Shown piece by piece: positions 1-6,963 of a stretch of 15,987 nt of DNA. Under the pieces are notes generated by a model. The model was not told the origin of the DNA. It saw only the letters and a list, made by a program, of their open reading frames with translations, and did not search any database. The first letter of the stretch is position 1; each line of letters begins with the position of its first letter. The position numbers and the translations under genes are program-made. Origin of the DNA: Cryomorphaceae bacterium (GTDB lineage Bacteria; Bacteroidota; Bacteroidia; Flavobacteriales_D; Crocinitomicaceae); contig JAIXRD010000272.1 in assembly GCA_027485365.1 (NCBI GenBank), positions 1 to 15,987 on the forward strand. The letters run 5' to 3'.

Positions 1-569
1 AAAACGGCTGAATTCAGTGCAGCGTAAAAATTATCGGTTGTTGGAACCACGGTTCCTAAATATTGTTTGACTAAGTCAGGATGTTCTTGAACAGCTTCTG
101 AGAAGGAACAAAAAATAATGCCTAACTCAGCGAGTTTAGCTTTAAAGGAGGTGCCCACGGATACGGAATCCATTACAAAATCTACTGCCACCCCGGTTAA
201 TCGTTGTTGCTCCTCTAATGAAATACCCAGTTTTGACATGGTTTCTTTCATTTCAGGGTCCACATCATCCCACGATTCGTATTTCTTGGTTTGTTTGGGT
301 GCAGCGTAATAAGAGATGGCTTGAAAATCTGGTTTTTTATAATTGACATGAGCCCAATCGGGTTCCTTCATGGTTTTCCACACTTCAAAGGCTTTCAAGC
401 GATAATCCAACAACCAAGAAGGTTCATTTTTTTTTGATGAAATGAGATGAATGATTTGTTCGGTTAATCCTGCTGGAACAACATCTGAATCAATATCGGA
501 AACAAAGCCATATTGATATTCTTTATCTGCTAAATCTTTGGCTAATTCGTTTTCAGTATATCCAGCCAT
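1..569 (-). CDS. sufB: Fe-S cluster assembly protein SufB, N-terminal part (cut by window edge)
   Basis: Reading the minus strand from the ATG at 569 gives an open frame of 189 codons that runs off the window, starting MAGYTENELAKDLADKEYQY. Recognisable SufB segments are the YQYGF...DIDS stretch near the start, the LLDYRLKAFEVWKTMKEPDW block and the SYYAAPKQ block, all typical of the first third of SufB. SufB is the scaffold subunit of the SufBCD complex, which builds Fe-S clusters in the cytoplasm on sulfur delivered by SufS. The start lies only two bases after the sufA stop, so the two genes are almost certainly one operon with sufA first. sufC, sufD and sufS would be expected beyond base 1. 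The call is confident; only the C-terminus, including the cluster/SufD contact region, cannot be inspected. Confidence 0.95.
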   Translation of the reverse strand, partial: MAGYTENELAKDLADKEYQYGFVSDIDSDVVPAGLTEQIIHLISSKKNEPSWLLDYRLKAFEVWKTMKEPDWAHVNYKKPDFQAISYYAAPKQTKKYESWDDVDPEMKETMSKLGISLEEQQRLTGVAVDFVMDSVSVGTSFKAKLAELGIIFCSFSEAVQEHPDLVKQYLGTVVPTTDNFYAALNSAV

Positions 570-571
570 AA

Positions 572-895
572 TTACACGGAAAAAGACTCACCGCATCCAC
601 AGGTACGATCAGCATTTGGATTATTAAACACAAAACCTTTTCCATTTAATCCGCCGGAAAAATCAAGCGTAGTACCGATCAGATAGAGGTAACTCTTCCG
701 GTCTACTACCACTTTAATTCCATTGTTCTCAAATGAAGAATCTTGCTCAGTTTCATGATTATCAAAGGTAAGTTGATACATTAACCCCGAACATCCTCCG
801 CCGGAAACCCCAACGCGAATAAAAAAACCATCCTTCCCTTCATCTTCCATCAAGCGAAGGGCTTGCTTCTTGGCCTGATCTGTAACGGTTATCAT
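572..895 (-). CDS. sufA: HesB/IscA-type Fe-S cluster assembly/carrier protein (SufA)
   Basis: A 107-residue protein of the A-type carrier family, starting MITVTDQAKK. The three conserved cysteines are visible: C35 in SGGGCSGLMY, and C99 and C101 in the C-terminal CGCGESF motif. These ligands hold a cluster that is passed to apo-proteins in the cytoplasm. An in-frame upstream start would add 25 residues, but that stretch is hydrophobic and unlike the family, and it overlaps the putative promoter at 926-957. The ATG at 895 also gives the usual family length, so I chose it. It leads the suf operon, with sufB starting two bases after its stop. It could equally be called IscA/ErpA-like; the sufB neighbour favours SufA. 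Confidence 0.93.
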   Translation of the reverse strand: MITVTDQAKKQALRLMEDEGKDGFFIRVGVSGGGCSGLMYQLTFDNHETEQDSSFENNGIKVVVDRKSYLYLIGTTLDFSGGLNGKGFVFNNPNADRTCGCGESFSV

Positions 896-925
896 CTTAT
901 TTAGATTTATTTTAAATAGTGCGTG

Positions 926-957
926 CAAAAATACCACAAAAGAGGTATTGCTTCCAA
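926..957 (-). promoter_or_regulatory. Putative sufAB promoter (-33 TTG, -7 TATTTTTG)
   Basis: On the minus strand TATTTTTG (933-926) fits the Bacteroidota -7 consensus TAnnTTTG. A TTG (957-955) stands 21 bases upstream, slightly longer than the common spacing. Transcription would begin near 920, leaving about 25 bases of leader before the ATG at 895. It sits just after the terminator of the preceding gene, as expected for an independent promoter. Confidence 0.5.
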
Positions 958-971
958 GTATATAAAACAAA

Positions 972-997
972 AAATCCCTAAAACAGTTTAGGGATTT
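972..997 (-). terminator. Intrinsic terminator after the small secreted protein gene
   Basis: A perfect 11-bp inverted repeat, AAATCCCTAAA (972-982) and TTTAGGGATTT (987-997), encloses the 4-base loop ACAG. Read on the minus strand it is followed by TTTGTTTTATA, a U-rich tail. It lies 38 bases past the stop of the gene ending at 1035 and upstream of the suf promoter, so it separates the two transcripts. Confidence 0.75.
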
Positions 998-1034
998 CTG
1001 AAATAAGGAAAGAACAGGTTCCTTTCCAAGTATT

Positions 1035-1358
1035 TTATTTTGCTACTTCGATGACTTTCGTGTACAATTCTTCTGTAGCTGATTTGAAAACCAAGGTATA
1101 TGTACCATTCATTAAATCATTCATATGCAATGATTTTGCATCGGATACCGGTATGGTAGGCATAAATTGTCCATTCGATGCAACAATTTCAATAAATTCA
1201 ATTCGAGCATCACTCCATATAATGGTTGCGTTACCTGTAGAGGCATTATAAACCACCTGCACTTTATCATCATCCAACTTCACGGGAATTTCTTGGTTTG
1301 CTCTTACATAGGCTACCGAAGATAAGGCTAAAACTAAGGTTAAAATAAGTGTTTTCAT
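1035..1358 (-). CDS. Small secreted protein resembling a free-standing T9SS type A C-terminal domain
   Basis: A 107-residue protein from the ATG at 1358. Residues 1-20 form a signal peptide (MKT, hydrophobic LILTLVLALSSVAYV, then a likely cut after VRA). The mature part of about 87 residues is beta-rich and ends with DLMNGTYTLVFKSATEELYT followed by KVIEVAK. That ending closely follows the pattern of T9SS type A sorting domains (a G-x-Y core strand, a hairpin, then a lysine-rich end). What is unusual is that almost nothing precedes the domain. A longer frame to 1415 exists, but its extra 19 residues would push the signal peptide inside the protein and overlap the promoter. No function is assigned; it may be a periplasmic or surface adaptor, or a DUF3244-like protein. 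The gene stands alone, closed by the hairpin at 972-997. Confidence 0.75.
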   Translation of the reverse strand: MKTLILTLVLALSSVAYVRANQEIPVKLDDDKVQVVYNASTGNATIIWSDARIEFIEIVASNGQFMPTIPVSDAKSLHMNDLMNGTYTLVFKSATEELYTKVIEVAK

Positions 1359-1384
1359 AGTTGGTTGTTTTGTTGTTATTGGTA

Positions 1385-1415
1385 CAAAGTTGCTATAGTT
1401 TAGCGCATGTAGCAA
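1385..1415 (-). promoter_or_regulatory. Putative promoter of the small secreted protein gene
   Basis: Minus-strand CAACTTTG (1392-1385) differs from TAnnTTTG at one position and has TTG (1415-1413) 20 bases upstream. The predicted start near 1379 leaves a leader of about 20 bases before the ATG at 1358. Confidence 0.4.
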
Positions 1416-1429
1416 GCATTTGACCTCTT

Positions 1430-1482
1430 TACGTAGGAAAATACGATTTGTTACATAAATAATCCTACGTATAACTACGTAG
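1430..1482. promoter_or_regulatory. Cluster of three TACGTA sites, candidate regulator binding region
   Basis: The palindromic hexamer TACGTA occurs at 1430-1435, 1466-1471 and 1476-1481. The first two are extended as TACGTAGGA and its exact inverse TCCTACGTA; the last two are ten bases apart, one helical turn. The cluster lies just upstream of the putative promoter at 1385-1415 and between divergent transcripts (the secreted protein and the candidate small RNA). It may be an activator or repressor site; the regulator is unknown. Confidence 0.35.
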
Positions 1483-1596
1483 AGCGCAAATATTCAATAG
1501 AAGCTCTCTTTTAGTCAAATATTTATGCCCAATAGTCATTTAGTGTGTGGCACATAAATAATCCGTGTAAATTGGTTAAAGAAATAAGGAGAGATA

Positions 1597-1697
1597 CAGG
1601 TGGCTTCTTAAATCGAGTTACTGCTTGGAGAGGCAGAAAAGTTTCTAGTCAAAAGTTTTTTCGCACTCGGTTTAGTTATAGAAGCCCCTGTTTTTTT
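1597..1697 (+). ncRNA. Candidate structured small RNA with a three-way junction and U-tract end
   Basis: The plus strand folds well by hand. The outer helix pairs CAGG(t)GGCTTCT (1597-1608, one bulged T) with AGAAGCCCCTG (1680-1690). Next, AAATCGAGT (1610-1618) pairs over 9 bp with ACTCGGTTT (1665-1673). Inside this are a 6-bp hairpin CTGCTT-GGAG-AGGCAG (1621-1636) and an AU-rich hairpin (about 1637-1660), making a three-way junction. Seven T's (1691-1697) follow the outer helix at once, so that helix could serve as the terminator. A small hairpin AGGCA-TTA-TGCCT (1708-1720) and a second terminator (1730-1760) follow. No plus-strand gene starts nearby (the next ATG is at 2569), so a stand-alone RNA is likelier than a riboswitch. 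It does not match tmRNA, RNase P or SRP RNA motifs that I know. The 5' end and promoter were not located. Confidence 0.5.
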
Positions 1698-1729
1698 AAG
1701 ACCACTCAGGCATTATGCCTACTACGATA

Positions 1730-1760
1730 GAAGGGAAGCTTAGGCTTCCTTTCTTTTTTT
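1730..1760 (+). terminator. Strong intrinsic terminator, plus strand
   Basis: A 10-bp stem GAAGGGAAGC (1730-1739) with GCTTCCTTTC (1744-1753), one G-T wobble and a TTAG loop, is followed directly by seven T's (1754-1760). The U-tract is only on the plus-strand side, so it ends a rightward transcript. The only candidate is the RNA at 1597-1697. The minus-strand gene ending at 1740 has its TAA stop in the loop. Confidence 0.75.
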
Positions 1761-2471
1761 GTACAACAACGGCCTGCTTGGTGCCGCATCATTATCAAAA
1801 TTTGATAGCTGCAATTCTAGGATGTAGAGGCCATCTTCCACCTCATTAGGAACGTAAATTAATTCGGTAATCGTTCGGTTGGTTATCGGCTGTTCGGGTA
1901 CATTCCAAAACGCATGATGAAAAGCTAAGGCCCCACCGTCTATTTCCTTGTCAACCGAAGGAATATCTACCAAGAGGTGTTTGACTCCTAATTTATTTAA
2001 TACCTCTACACACGCCACATCCATATATGTAGGATTCGTATCCGAGTAATTAACGGTGAATTTATTGAGGTCATTTGGTTCCGTTCGGATGACCAAGGCT
2101 TCACACGCGTTAAGCTCAGCCAATTGTTCAGCGGTAATCACCCGATCTCCATCAATAAGCAAAGGCATTACAGTAAGCAGCTGGGCGTCAAAAAAAAACT
2201 GGTCAAAACAAGCGGAAACCGGAAAAATCTCCTTAGAAATATGCCCATGTGATTCGGTGTGGGTGCCATGACCGTGCGGATTGAAATAAATATCTCTAAA
2301 ATTTACCGCACCCCCCTCAGCCACGCTGCCAACAAATCCATTTTCCATCACCGGTGTAATGCGCGGACTATTCAAATACCATGCGCGTACCCCTTGAGCA
2401 GAAACACCAATAGAAAGATCAATAAACACTGTGGTATCGATGAACCAATCTCGATCTAGATAAAATTTCAT
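1740..2471 (-). CDS. Cyclase-family metal-dependent hydrolase (kynurenine formamidase-like)
   Basis: A 243-residue cytoplasmic protein (no signal peptide) of the cyclase/KynB family. The metal-binding motif is PHGHGTHTESHGH at residues 65-77; H71, E73 and H77 match the family's G-T-H-x-(D/E)-x3-H ligands, with Glu in place of the usual Asp. A second family block, LLVDIPSVDKEIDGG, is at 167-180, followed by FHHAFW at 184-189. Relatives hydrolyse N-formylkynurenine or other amides and lactones using Zn or Mn. No tryptophan-degradation genes are nearby, so the substrate is unknown. A TTG two codons upstream could also start the frame, but it lies within the -7 box, so I use the ATG at 2471. It is monocistronic, and its stop lies in the loop of the terminator at 1730-1760. 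Confidence 0.85.
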   Translation of the reverse strand: MKFYLDRDWFIDTTVFIDLSIGVSAQGVRAWYLNSPRITPVMENGFVGSVAEGGAVNFRDIYFNPHGHGTHTESHGHISKEIFPVSACFDQFFFDAQLLTVMPLLIDGDRVITAEQLAELNACEALVIRTEPNDLNKFTVNYSDTNPTYMDVACVEVLNKLGVKHLLVDIPSVDKEIDGGALAFHHAFWNVPEQPITNRTITELIYVPNEVEDGLYILELQLSNFDNDAAPSRPLLYKKRKEA

Positions 2472-2474
2472 AAT

Positions 2475-2504
2475 CAAAGCTAATCAATTCCCCTTACTTG
2501 ACAA
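2475..2504 (-). promoter_or_regulatory. Putative promoter of the cyclase-family gene, almost touching its ATG
   Basis: Minus-strand TAGCTTTG (2482-2475) is a perfect TAnnTTTG, with TTG (2504-2502) exactly 19 bases upstream. Only three bases separate the box from the ATG at 2471, so transcription should start at or within a base or two of the start codon, giving a leaderless mRNA. Confidence 0.6.
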
Positions 2505-2556
2505 TTGAATGTAAATAAAGTTAAACCCGATTAATATCCACTGCATATAATGAACT

Positions 2557-2564
2557 TATCTTTG
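2557..2564 (+). promoter_or_regulatory. Putative -7 element of glyS (TATCTTTG)
   Basis: TATCTTTG fits TAnnTTTG and ends four bases before the glyS ATG at 2569. I see no TTG at the usual distance upstream. The geometry again predicts a leaderless or near-leaderless transcript, divergent from the cyclase-family gene. Confidence 0.5.
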
Positions 2565-2568
2565 CATT

Positions 2569-4110
2569 ATGGAACAAAAGGATTTACTCAAAGAAATCAT
2601 ATCGCATTGTAAAGAGTACGGGTATGTTTTCCCCTCTTCAGAAATATATGACGGCTTAGCTGCAACCTATGATTACGGGCAACTTGGCGCTGAATTAAAA
2701 AATAACATCAAGACGTATTGGTGGAAAGCTATGACGCAATTGAATAGCAACATCGTGGGTATTGATTCGGCAATTTTTATGCATCCAACCACATGGAAAG
2801 CATCCGGGCATGTTGATGCGTTTAATGACCCATTAATCGATAATAAAGATTCAAAAAAACGCTACCGTGCGGATGTGTTGTTAGAAGAATACCTTGAAAA
2901 GCAAACCCAGAAAATTCAAAAAGAAGTTGAAAAAGGTGAAAAACGCTTTGGGGACAGTTTCGATAAGGATCAGTTTATTGCGACCAATCCAAACGTACTG
3001 CGCATCAAGGAAAAACAAGCTCAAGTGCAAGAGCGCATGAAAACCGCGCTAAATGAAAGTAACTTAGAAGACTTACGTCAACTCATTATAGACCTCGAAA
3101 TTGTATGCCCAATTTCAGGATCAAAAAATTGGACCGAAGTTCGTCAATTCAATTTAATGTTCTCTACCTCGCTGGGTTCTGTTGCCGGAGAATCTTCCAC
3201 CATTTACTTGAGACCAGAAACGGCACAAGGAATTTTCGTGAACTTTTTGAATGTTCAAAAATCAGGAAGAATGAAGATCCCGTTTGGCATTGCACAAATT
3301 GGTAAAGCATTTAGAAATGAAATCGTGGCACGTCAATTTATTTTTAGGATGCGTGAATTCGAACAGATGGAAATGCAATTCTTTGTTAAACCGGGTGAAG
3401 AACTTAGTTGGTATGAACACTGGAAAGAAGCAAGAAAAAAATGGCATTTAAACCTAGGTTTAGGAGAGAATAACTACCGGTTCCATGACCACATTAAATT
3501 GGCGCACTATGCCAATGCGGCCTGTGACATCGAATTTAATTTCCCAATGGGATTTAAGGAACTTGAAGGAATTCACTCACGAACGGATTTCGATCTTAAA
3601 CAACATGAAATCCATTCAGGGAAAAAACTACAGTATTTCGATCCGTCTACGAATGAAAGTTATGTTCCATTTGTTATTGAAACATCCGTTGGATTGGACC
3701 GAATGTTCCTTTCTGTGTTAAGTGCTTCGTATACCGAGGAAAAACTTGAGGACGGCAGTGAACGTACCGTGTTAAAAATTCCAGCGGCCTTGGCGCCCTA
3801 TAAAATCGCGGTACTACCCCTGATTAAAAAAGACGGGTTGCCAGAAAAAGCGCAAGAAATTATGCGCATGTTGCAATTAGATTACACCATTCAATACGAC
3901 GAAAAAGATTCTATTGGAAAGCGCTACCGCCGTCAAGATGCCATTGGAACTCCGTTTGCAATTACCGTAGACCACCAAACCCTCGAGTCAAATACAGTAA
4001 CCATACGAAATCGAGATACCATGGTTCAAGAACGAATCGCTATTGACTCTTTACCTGCCTTTTTAAACACGCACTGCAGTTGGTCTTCCTTATTAGGCGC
4101 ATTAGCATAG
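2569..4110 (+). CDS. glyS: Glycyl-tRNA synthetase, single-chain homodimeric type
   Basis: A 513-residue class II aminoacyl-tRNA synthetase that charges tRNA-Gly with glycine in the cytoplasm. Signature segments are YVFPSSEIYDGL (19-30) with YDYGQLGAELKNN, the substrate loop around RPETAQGIFVNF (215-226), motif 2 FRNE (248-251) with RMREFEQMEMQFF, and motif 3 GLDRM (375-379). The anticodon-binding domain begins near residue 408 (LAPYKIAVLPL) and includes TVTIRNRDTM. This is the alpha2 type, not the alpha2-beta2 glyQ/glyS type of E. coli. The last 15 or so residues (from about LNTHCSW) look like extra tail beyond the usual end. Part of that tail is where the next gene's signal peptide is encoded in another frame. 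It could also be named glyQS. Confidence 0.97.
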   Translation: MEQKDLLKEIISHCKEYGYVFPSSEIYDGLAATYDYGQLGAELKNNIKTYWWKAMTQLNSNIVGIDSAIFMHPTTWKASGHVDAFNDPLIDNKDSKKRYRADVLLEEYLEKQTQKIQKEVEKGEKRFGDSFDKDQFIATNPNVLRIKEKQAQVQERMKTALNESNLEDLRQLIIDLEIVCPISGSKNWTEVRQFNLMFSTSLGSVAGESSTIYLRPETAQGIFVNFLNVQKSGRMKIPFGIAQIGKAFRNEIVARQFIFRMREFEQMEMQFFVKPGEELSWYEHWKEARKKWHLNLGLGENNYRFHDHIKLAHYANAACDIEFNFPMGFKELEGIHSRTDFDLKQHEIHSGKKLQYFDPSTNESYVPFVIETSVGLDRMFLSVLSASYTEEKLEDGSERTVLKIPAALAPYKIAVLPLIKKDGLPEKAQEIMRMLQLDYTIQYDEKDSIGKRYRRQDAIGTPFAITVDHQTLESNTVTIRNRDTMVQERIAIDSLPAFLNTHCSWSSLLGALA

Positions 4111-4934
4111 CGATTGTTTCTTATTTAATAAGTACCTCTTGGGCATTCAGTCAGTTGATTAATGAGCCTACTCATGCGTTTGGTAACCTGCCCTTTTTGA
4201 ATTCCCAATGCATTAAAAACGCGCAATTAAACGAATTGTACGGGACAATCTATACCAAACTCCCAGGAGAAATGATCCTAAAAACAACAGGGTTTGTTCG
4301 GTACCAATTTGATTCGTTGGGACAAACAACTTCCATGCTTTCGTACCGCCCACATCTTGCATTCATCGATTCTATACGCTACCATTTTCAATATTCGAAT
4401 GCTCGAATAACTGAAATAAAAGCCATTAGGAAAAAGGATTACTCCATTCAATTCTTTACCTATTCAAACGATAATCTTAATAACTCCGAAGAACGCATAG
4501 GACTCCTTTCGTCAGGAGAAGAAATACAAACTAATTCCTTTTCTTATGAGGATGAAATCCTAGGAACTGATCACCTGACTACCATTTCGTATCAGGGAGG
4601 AAATCCATACAAATACATTCGAAGAACTTATGACGTATTAAACAACCTGACCCGTGAAGAATCCATAGATTATTTGAGCCAAGACACCATCACAACTTGG
4701 TTTACGTATGATACAAATTCAAAGCTTACCCGTAAAAAGACAATGGATGGCGAACACTTGGAAGAATTAGTAATAAGCTACCAATCCAATCAAGAAGTTG
4801 AGGCGATTAAGTTTTATACCAATGGCCAACTTAGCAAAGAAATACAAATTATTTATCAGGCGGAAAACCAGACCTTAAGTTCCGTCATTCGTTTGGATCA
4901 CCGCTCAAAACTGATGGAAATAATACGGTTTTAG
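4080..4934 (+). CDS. Secreted protein with YD-like (RHS-like) beta repeats, unknown function
   Basis: A 284-residue protein that overlaps the end of glyS by 31 bases in a different frame and starts with TTG at 4080. No ATG is available before the signal peptide (basic RR at 6-7, hydrophobic ISIAIVSYLISTS, likely cut near AFS-Q at 24/25), so the TTG start is forced if the protein is exported. The rest repeatedly shows aromatic strand motifs: RYQFDSLGQ, YHFQYSNARI, FFTYSNDNLNN, RRTYDVLNNLTRE, TWFTYDTNSKLTRK and KFYTNGQLSKE. These resemble degenerate YD/RHS repeats that form beta-sheet wraps at the cell surface. The protein is too short to be an RHS toxin and has no toxin domain. Coupling to glyS translation is probable. 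The function is unknown. Confidence 0.7.
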   Translation: MVFLIRRISIAIVSYLISTSWAFSQLINEPTHAFGNLPFLNSQCIKNAQLNELYGTIYTKLPGEMILKTTGFVRYQFDSLGQTTSMLSYRPHLAFIDSIRYHFQYSNARITEIKAIRKKDYSIQFFTYSNDNLNNSEERIGLLSSGEEIQTNSFSYEDEILGTDHLTTISYQGGNPYKYIRRTYDVLNNLTREESIDYLSQDTITTWFTYDTNSKLTRKKTMDGEHLEELVISYQSNQEVEAIKFYTNGQLSKEIQIIYQAENQTLSSVIRLDHRSKLMEIIRF

Positions 4935-4937
4935 GAC

Positions 4938-5042
4938 TTATTTAGATTTTTTACTTACCGCAAAGGCAATTCCAAAAATCACAATTAAACCCACAAAAAT
5001 CATGAAGAATGACGAAATGCCGTCTGTATTTGCTAAAAACAT
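4938..5042 (-). CDS. Small single-pass membrane protein, 34 residues, unknown
   Basis: A short frame from the ATG at 5042 to TAA at 4938. It has a polar N-terminus (MFLANTDGISS), one hydrophobic helix of about 18 residues (FFMIFVGLIVIFGIAFAV, 12-29) and a basic end SKKSK. The charge pattern predicts the N-terminus outside and the lysine tail in the cytoplasm. It is convergent with the YD-like gene, with three bases between the stops. Lysine-capped one-helix proteins of this size are often subunits or assembly factors of membrane complexes, but I cannot assign it to a family, and no clear promoter was seen. The rest of 5043-5187 shows nothing I recognise. Confidence 0.5.
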   Translation of the reverse strand: MFLANTDGISSFFMIFVGLIVIFGIAFAVSKKSK

Positions 5043-5187
5043 ATGTGAATTGTTTAATAACTTTAAGTTACCGAAATAAATCAGGTAAGCCTAGCACAAT
5101 TACAATTAATAACTTCTTGTTTATCAAACACATATAGCCCTCGAACATTCAATTCAATTTCAGTAAAAAATCATCCTAACTTATTTT

Positions 5188-5195
5188 TAACTTTG
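5188..5195 (+). promoter_or_regulatory. Putative -7 element of the aspS operon (TAACTTTG)
   Basis: TAACTTTG matches TAnnTTTG and lies 13 bases before the aspS ATG. The start would fall near 5200-5202, leaving an A-rich leader of under 10 bases with no Shine-Dalgarno sequence. No clear -33 TTG is present. Confidence 0.45.
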
Positions 5196-5208
5196 CAGAA
5201 AAAAAATA

Positions 5209-6963
5209 ATGTTTCGAACGCATACCTGCGGTGAATTAAGAGCCGAGCACATAGGAAAAGAAGTTACACTCAGTGGATGGGTACAAAAATCAAGGGATTT
5301 AGGAGGGATGACCTTCATCGACCTGAGAGACCGGTATGGCATCACCCAGTTGGCATTCAATCTAGAAAAAGACCAAGCGCTTTGTCTTGAAGCCCGAAAA
5401 CTTGGACGAGAATTTGTGATTCAAGCGGTTGGAACTGTGATTGAACGCTCCAGTAAAAATCAACACTTAGCCACCGGACACATTGAAATCGAAGTGTCTT
5501 CGTTTCGCGTGCTCAATGCATCCAAAACGCCTCCATTTACCATTGAAGATCAAACCGACGGGGGTGATGAACTGCGTATGCAATACCGCTATTTAGACTT
5601 GCGCCGCACGCCAGTTCAGCAAAAACTCATCCTTCGCAATAAGGTAGCGCTTGAAACTCGAAAGTATCTAGATCAACTTGGTTTTATGGATGTGGAAACG
5701 CCGGTGTTAATTAAATCTACCCCGGAAGGCGCCCGCGATTTTGTGGTTCCTAGCCGTATGAATCCCGGTCAGTTTTATGCCCTTCCCCAGTCCCCGCAAA
5801 CCTTCAAGCAATTGCTTATGGTTTCAGGACTTGATCGCTATTACCAAATCGTGAAATGTTTCCGCGATGAGGATTTACGTGCAGACCGTCAACCGGAATT
5901 CACGCAGATCGATTGCGAAATGGCCTTTGTGGAGCAAGAAGACATTTTACAGGTTTTCGAAGGCTTAATTAAACACCTGTTTGCCGCAGTAAAAGGCATT
6001 GCGTTTACCGAGCCCTTCCCTCGAATGACTTATGACGAAGCCATTCATCGCTACGGATCAGATAAACCGGACTTGCGCTTCGGAATGAAATTCAATTACT
6101 TGCATGCGCTTCAAGGCAAAGGCTTTGCCATCTTTGATCAGGCAGAAACGGTTATTGGTATTGTGGTAGAAGGCGCAGCAGAATATACCCGCAAGCAACT
6201 GGATGAACTCACGGAATGGGTGAAACGACCACAAATTGGTGCCAAAGGCTTAGTGTATGTAAAATACAATGCAGACGGTAGCATCAAGTCTTCGGTAGAT
6301 AAATTCTATAGCGAAGCGGACTTTCAAGCCTTGGCCAAGGAACACAACATAAACGCCGGTGATTTGTTATTGGTATTGAGTGGGGAATTAGCCAAAACGC
6401 AAAAACAAATGAATGAACTTCGCCTTCATGTAGCACAACAACAAGGACTTCGAAACACAGGCGAATTTTGTCCGGTTTGGGTATTAGATTTCCCCTTGTT
6501 AGAAAAAGACGAAGCGTCAGGAAGGTATTTTGCGATGCATCACCCGTTTACATCACCGAAACCCGAAGACATTGCACTCATGGATTCTAATCCAGGAGCC
6601 ATTCGTGCGAATGCTTATGACTTGGCTATGAATGGTGTAGAATTAGGTGGAGGATCCATTCGAATTCATGACCGCACCTTACAAGAAAAGATGTTCGCCT
6701 TGCTTGGATTTACTCCGGAGCAAGCCCAAGAGCAATTCGGTTTCTTAATGGGTGCCTTTGAATACGGAGCGCCGCCGCATGGTGGACTCGCCTTTGGCTT
6801 AGACCGTTTAGTAGCGACCATGTCGGGTGAAGAATCCATTCGTGATTTCATTGCCTTCCCAAAAAACAACAGCGGTAGAGATACAATGATCGACGCGCCG
6901 TCCATGCTAGAACCTACTCAATTAACCGAATTAGGAATTAATTTACTCCCCAATGAACATTGA
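5209..6963 (+). CDS. aspS: Aspartyl-tRNA synthetase
   Basis: A 584-residue class IIb synthetase of bacterial type that charges tRNA-Asp. The N-terminal OB-fold anticodon domain (about 1-105) shows GWVQKSRDLGGMTFIDLRDRYG. The catalytic core follows with RYLDLRR, QSPQTFKQLLMVSG, motif 2 FRDEDLRADRQPEFTQID from residue 218 (R219 is the class II arginine) and motif 3 GGLAFGLDR at 525-533. The bacterial GAD insertion occupies roughly 285-415. The ending DAPSMLEPTQLTELGI is also typical. The length is normal for the family. Its stop overlaps the start of the DUF3050 gene by 11 bases, so the two are probably translated from one mRNA. Confidence 0.97.
   Translation: MFRTHTCGELRAEHIGKEVTLSGWVQKSRDLGGMTFIDLRDRYGITQLAFNLEKDQALCLEARKLGREFVIQAVGTVIERSSKNQHLATGHIEIEVSSFRVLNASKTPPFTIEDQTDGGDELRMQYRYLDLRRTPVQQKLILRNKVALETRKYLDQLGFMDVETPVLIKSTPEGARDFVVPSRMNPGQFYALPQSPQTFKQLLMVSGLDRYYQIVKCFRDEDLRADRQPEFTQIDCEMAFVEQEDILQVFEGLIKHLFAAVKGIAFTEPFPRMTYDEAIHRYGSDKPDLRFGMKFNYLHALQGKGFAIFDQAETVIGIVVEGAAEYTRKQLDELTEWVKRPQIGAKGLVYVKYNADGSIKSSVDKFYSEADFQALAKEHNINAGDLLLVLSGELAKTQKQMNELRLHVAQQQGLRNTGEFCPVWVLDFPLLEKDEASGRYFAMHHPFTSPKPEDIALMDSNPGAIRANAYDLAMNGVELGGGSIRIHDRTLQEKMFALLGFTPEQAQEQFGFLMGAFEYGAPPHGGLAFGLDRLVATMSGEESIRDFIAFPKNNSGRDTMIDAPSMLEPTQLTELGINLLPNEH

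Noticed and set aside
896..970. N-terminal extension of SufA by 25 residues
   Set aside because: It is unlike the family, overlaps the putative promoter, and the internal ATG at 895 gives the standard length.
1545..1730. A 61-codon plus-strand frame in the gap before the cyclase-family gene
   Set aside because: Its composition is not protein-like (many R, F, S and C, no domain), it overlaps nearly all the helices of the candidate RNA, and it stops in the terminator stem.
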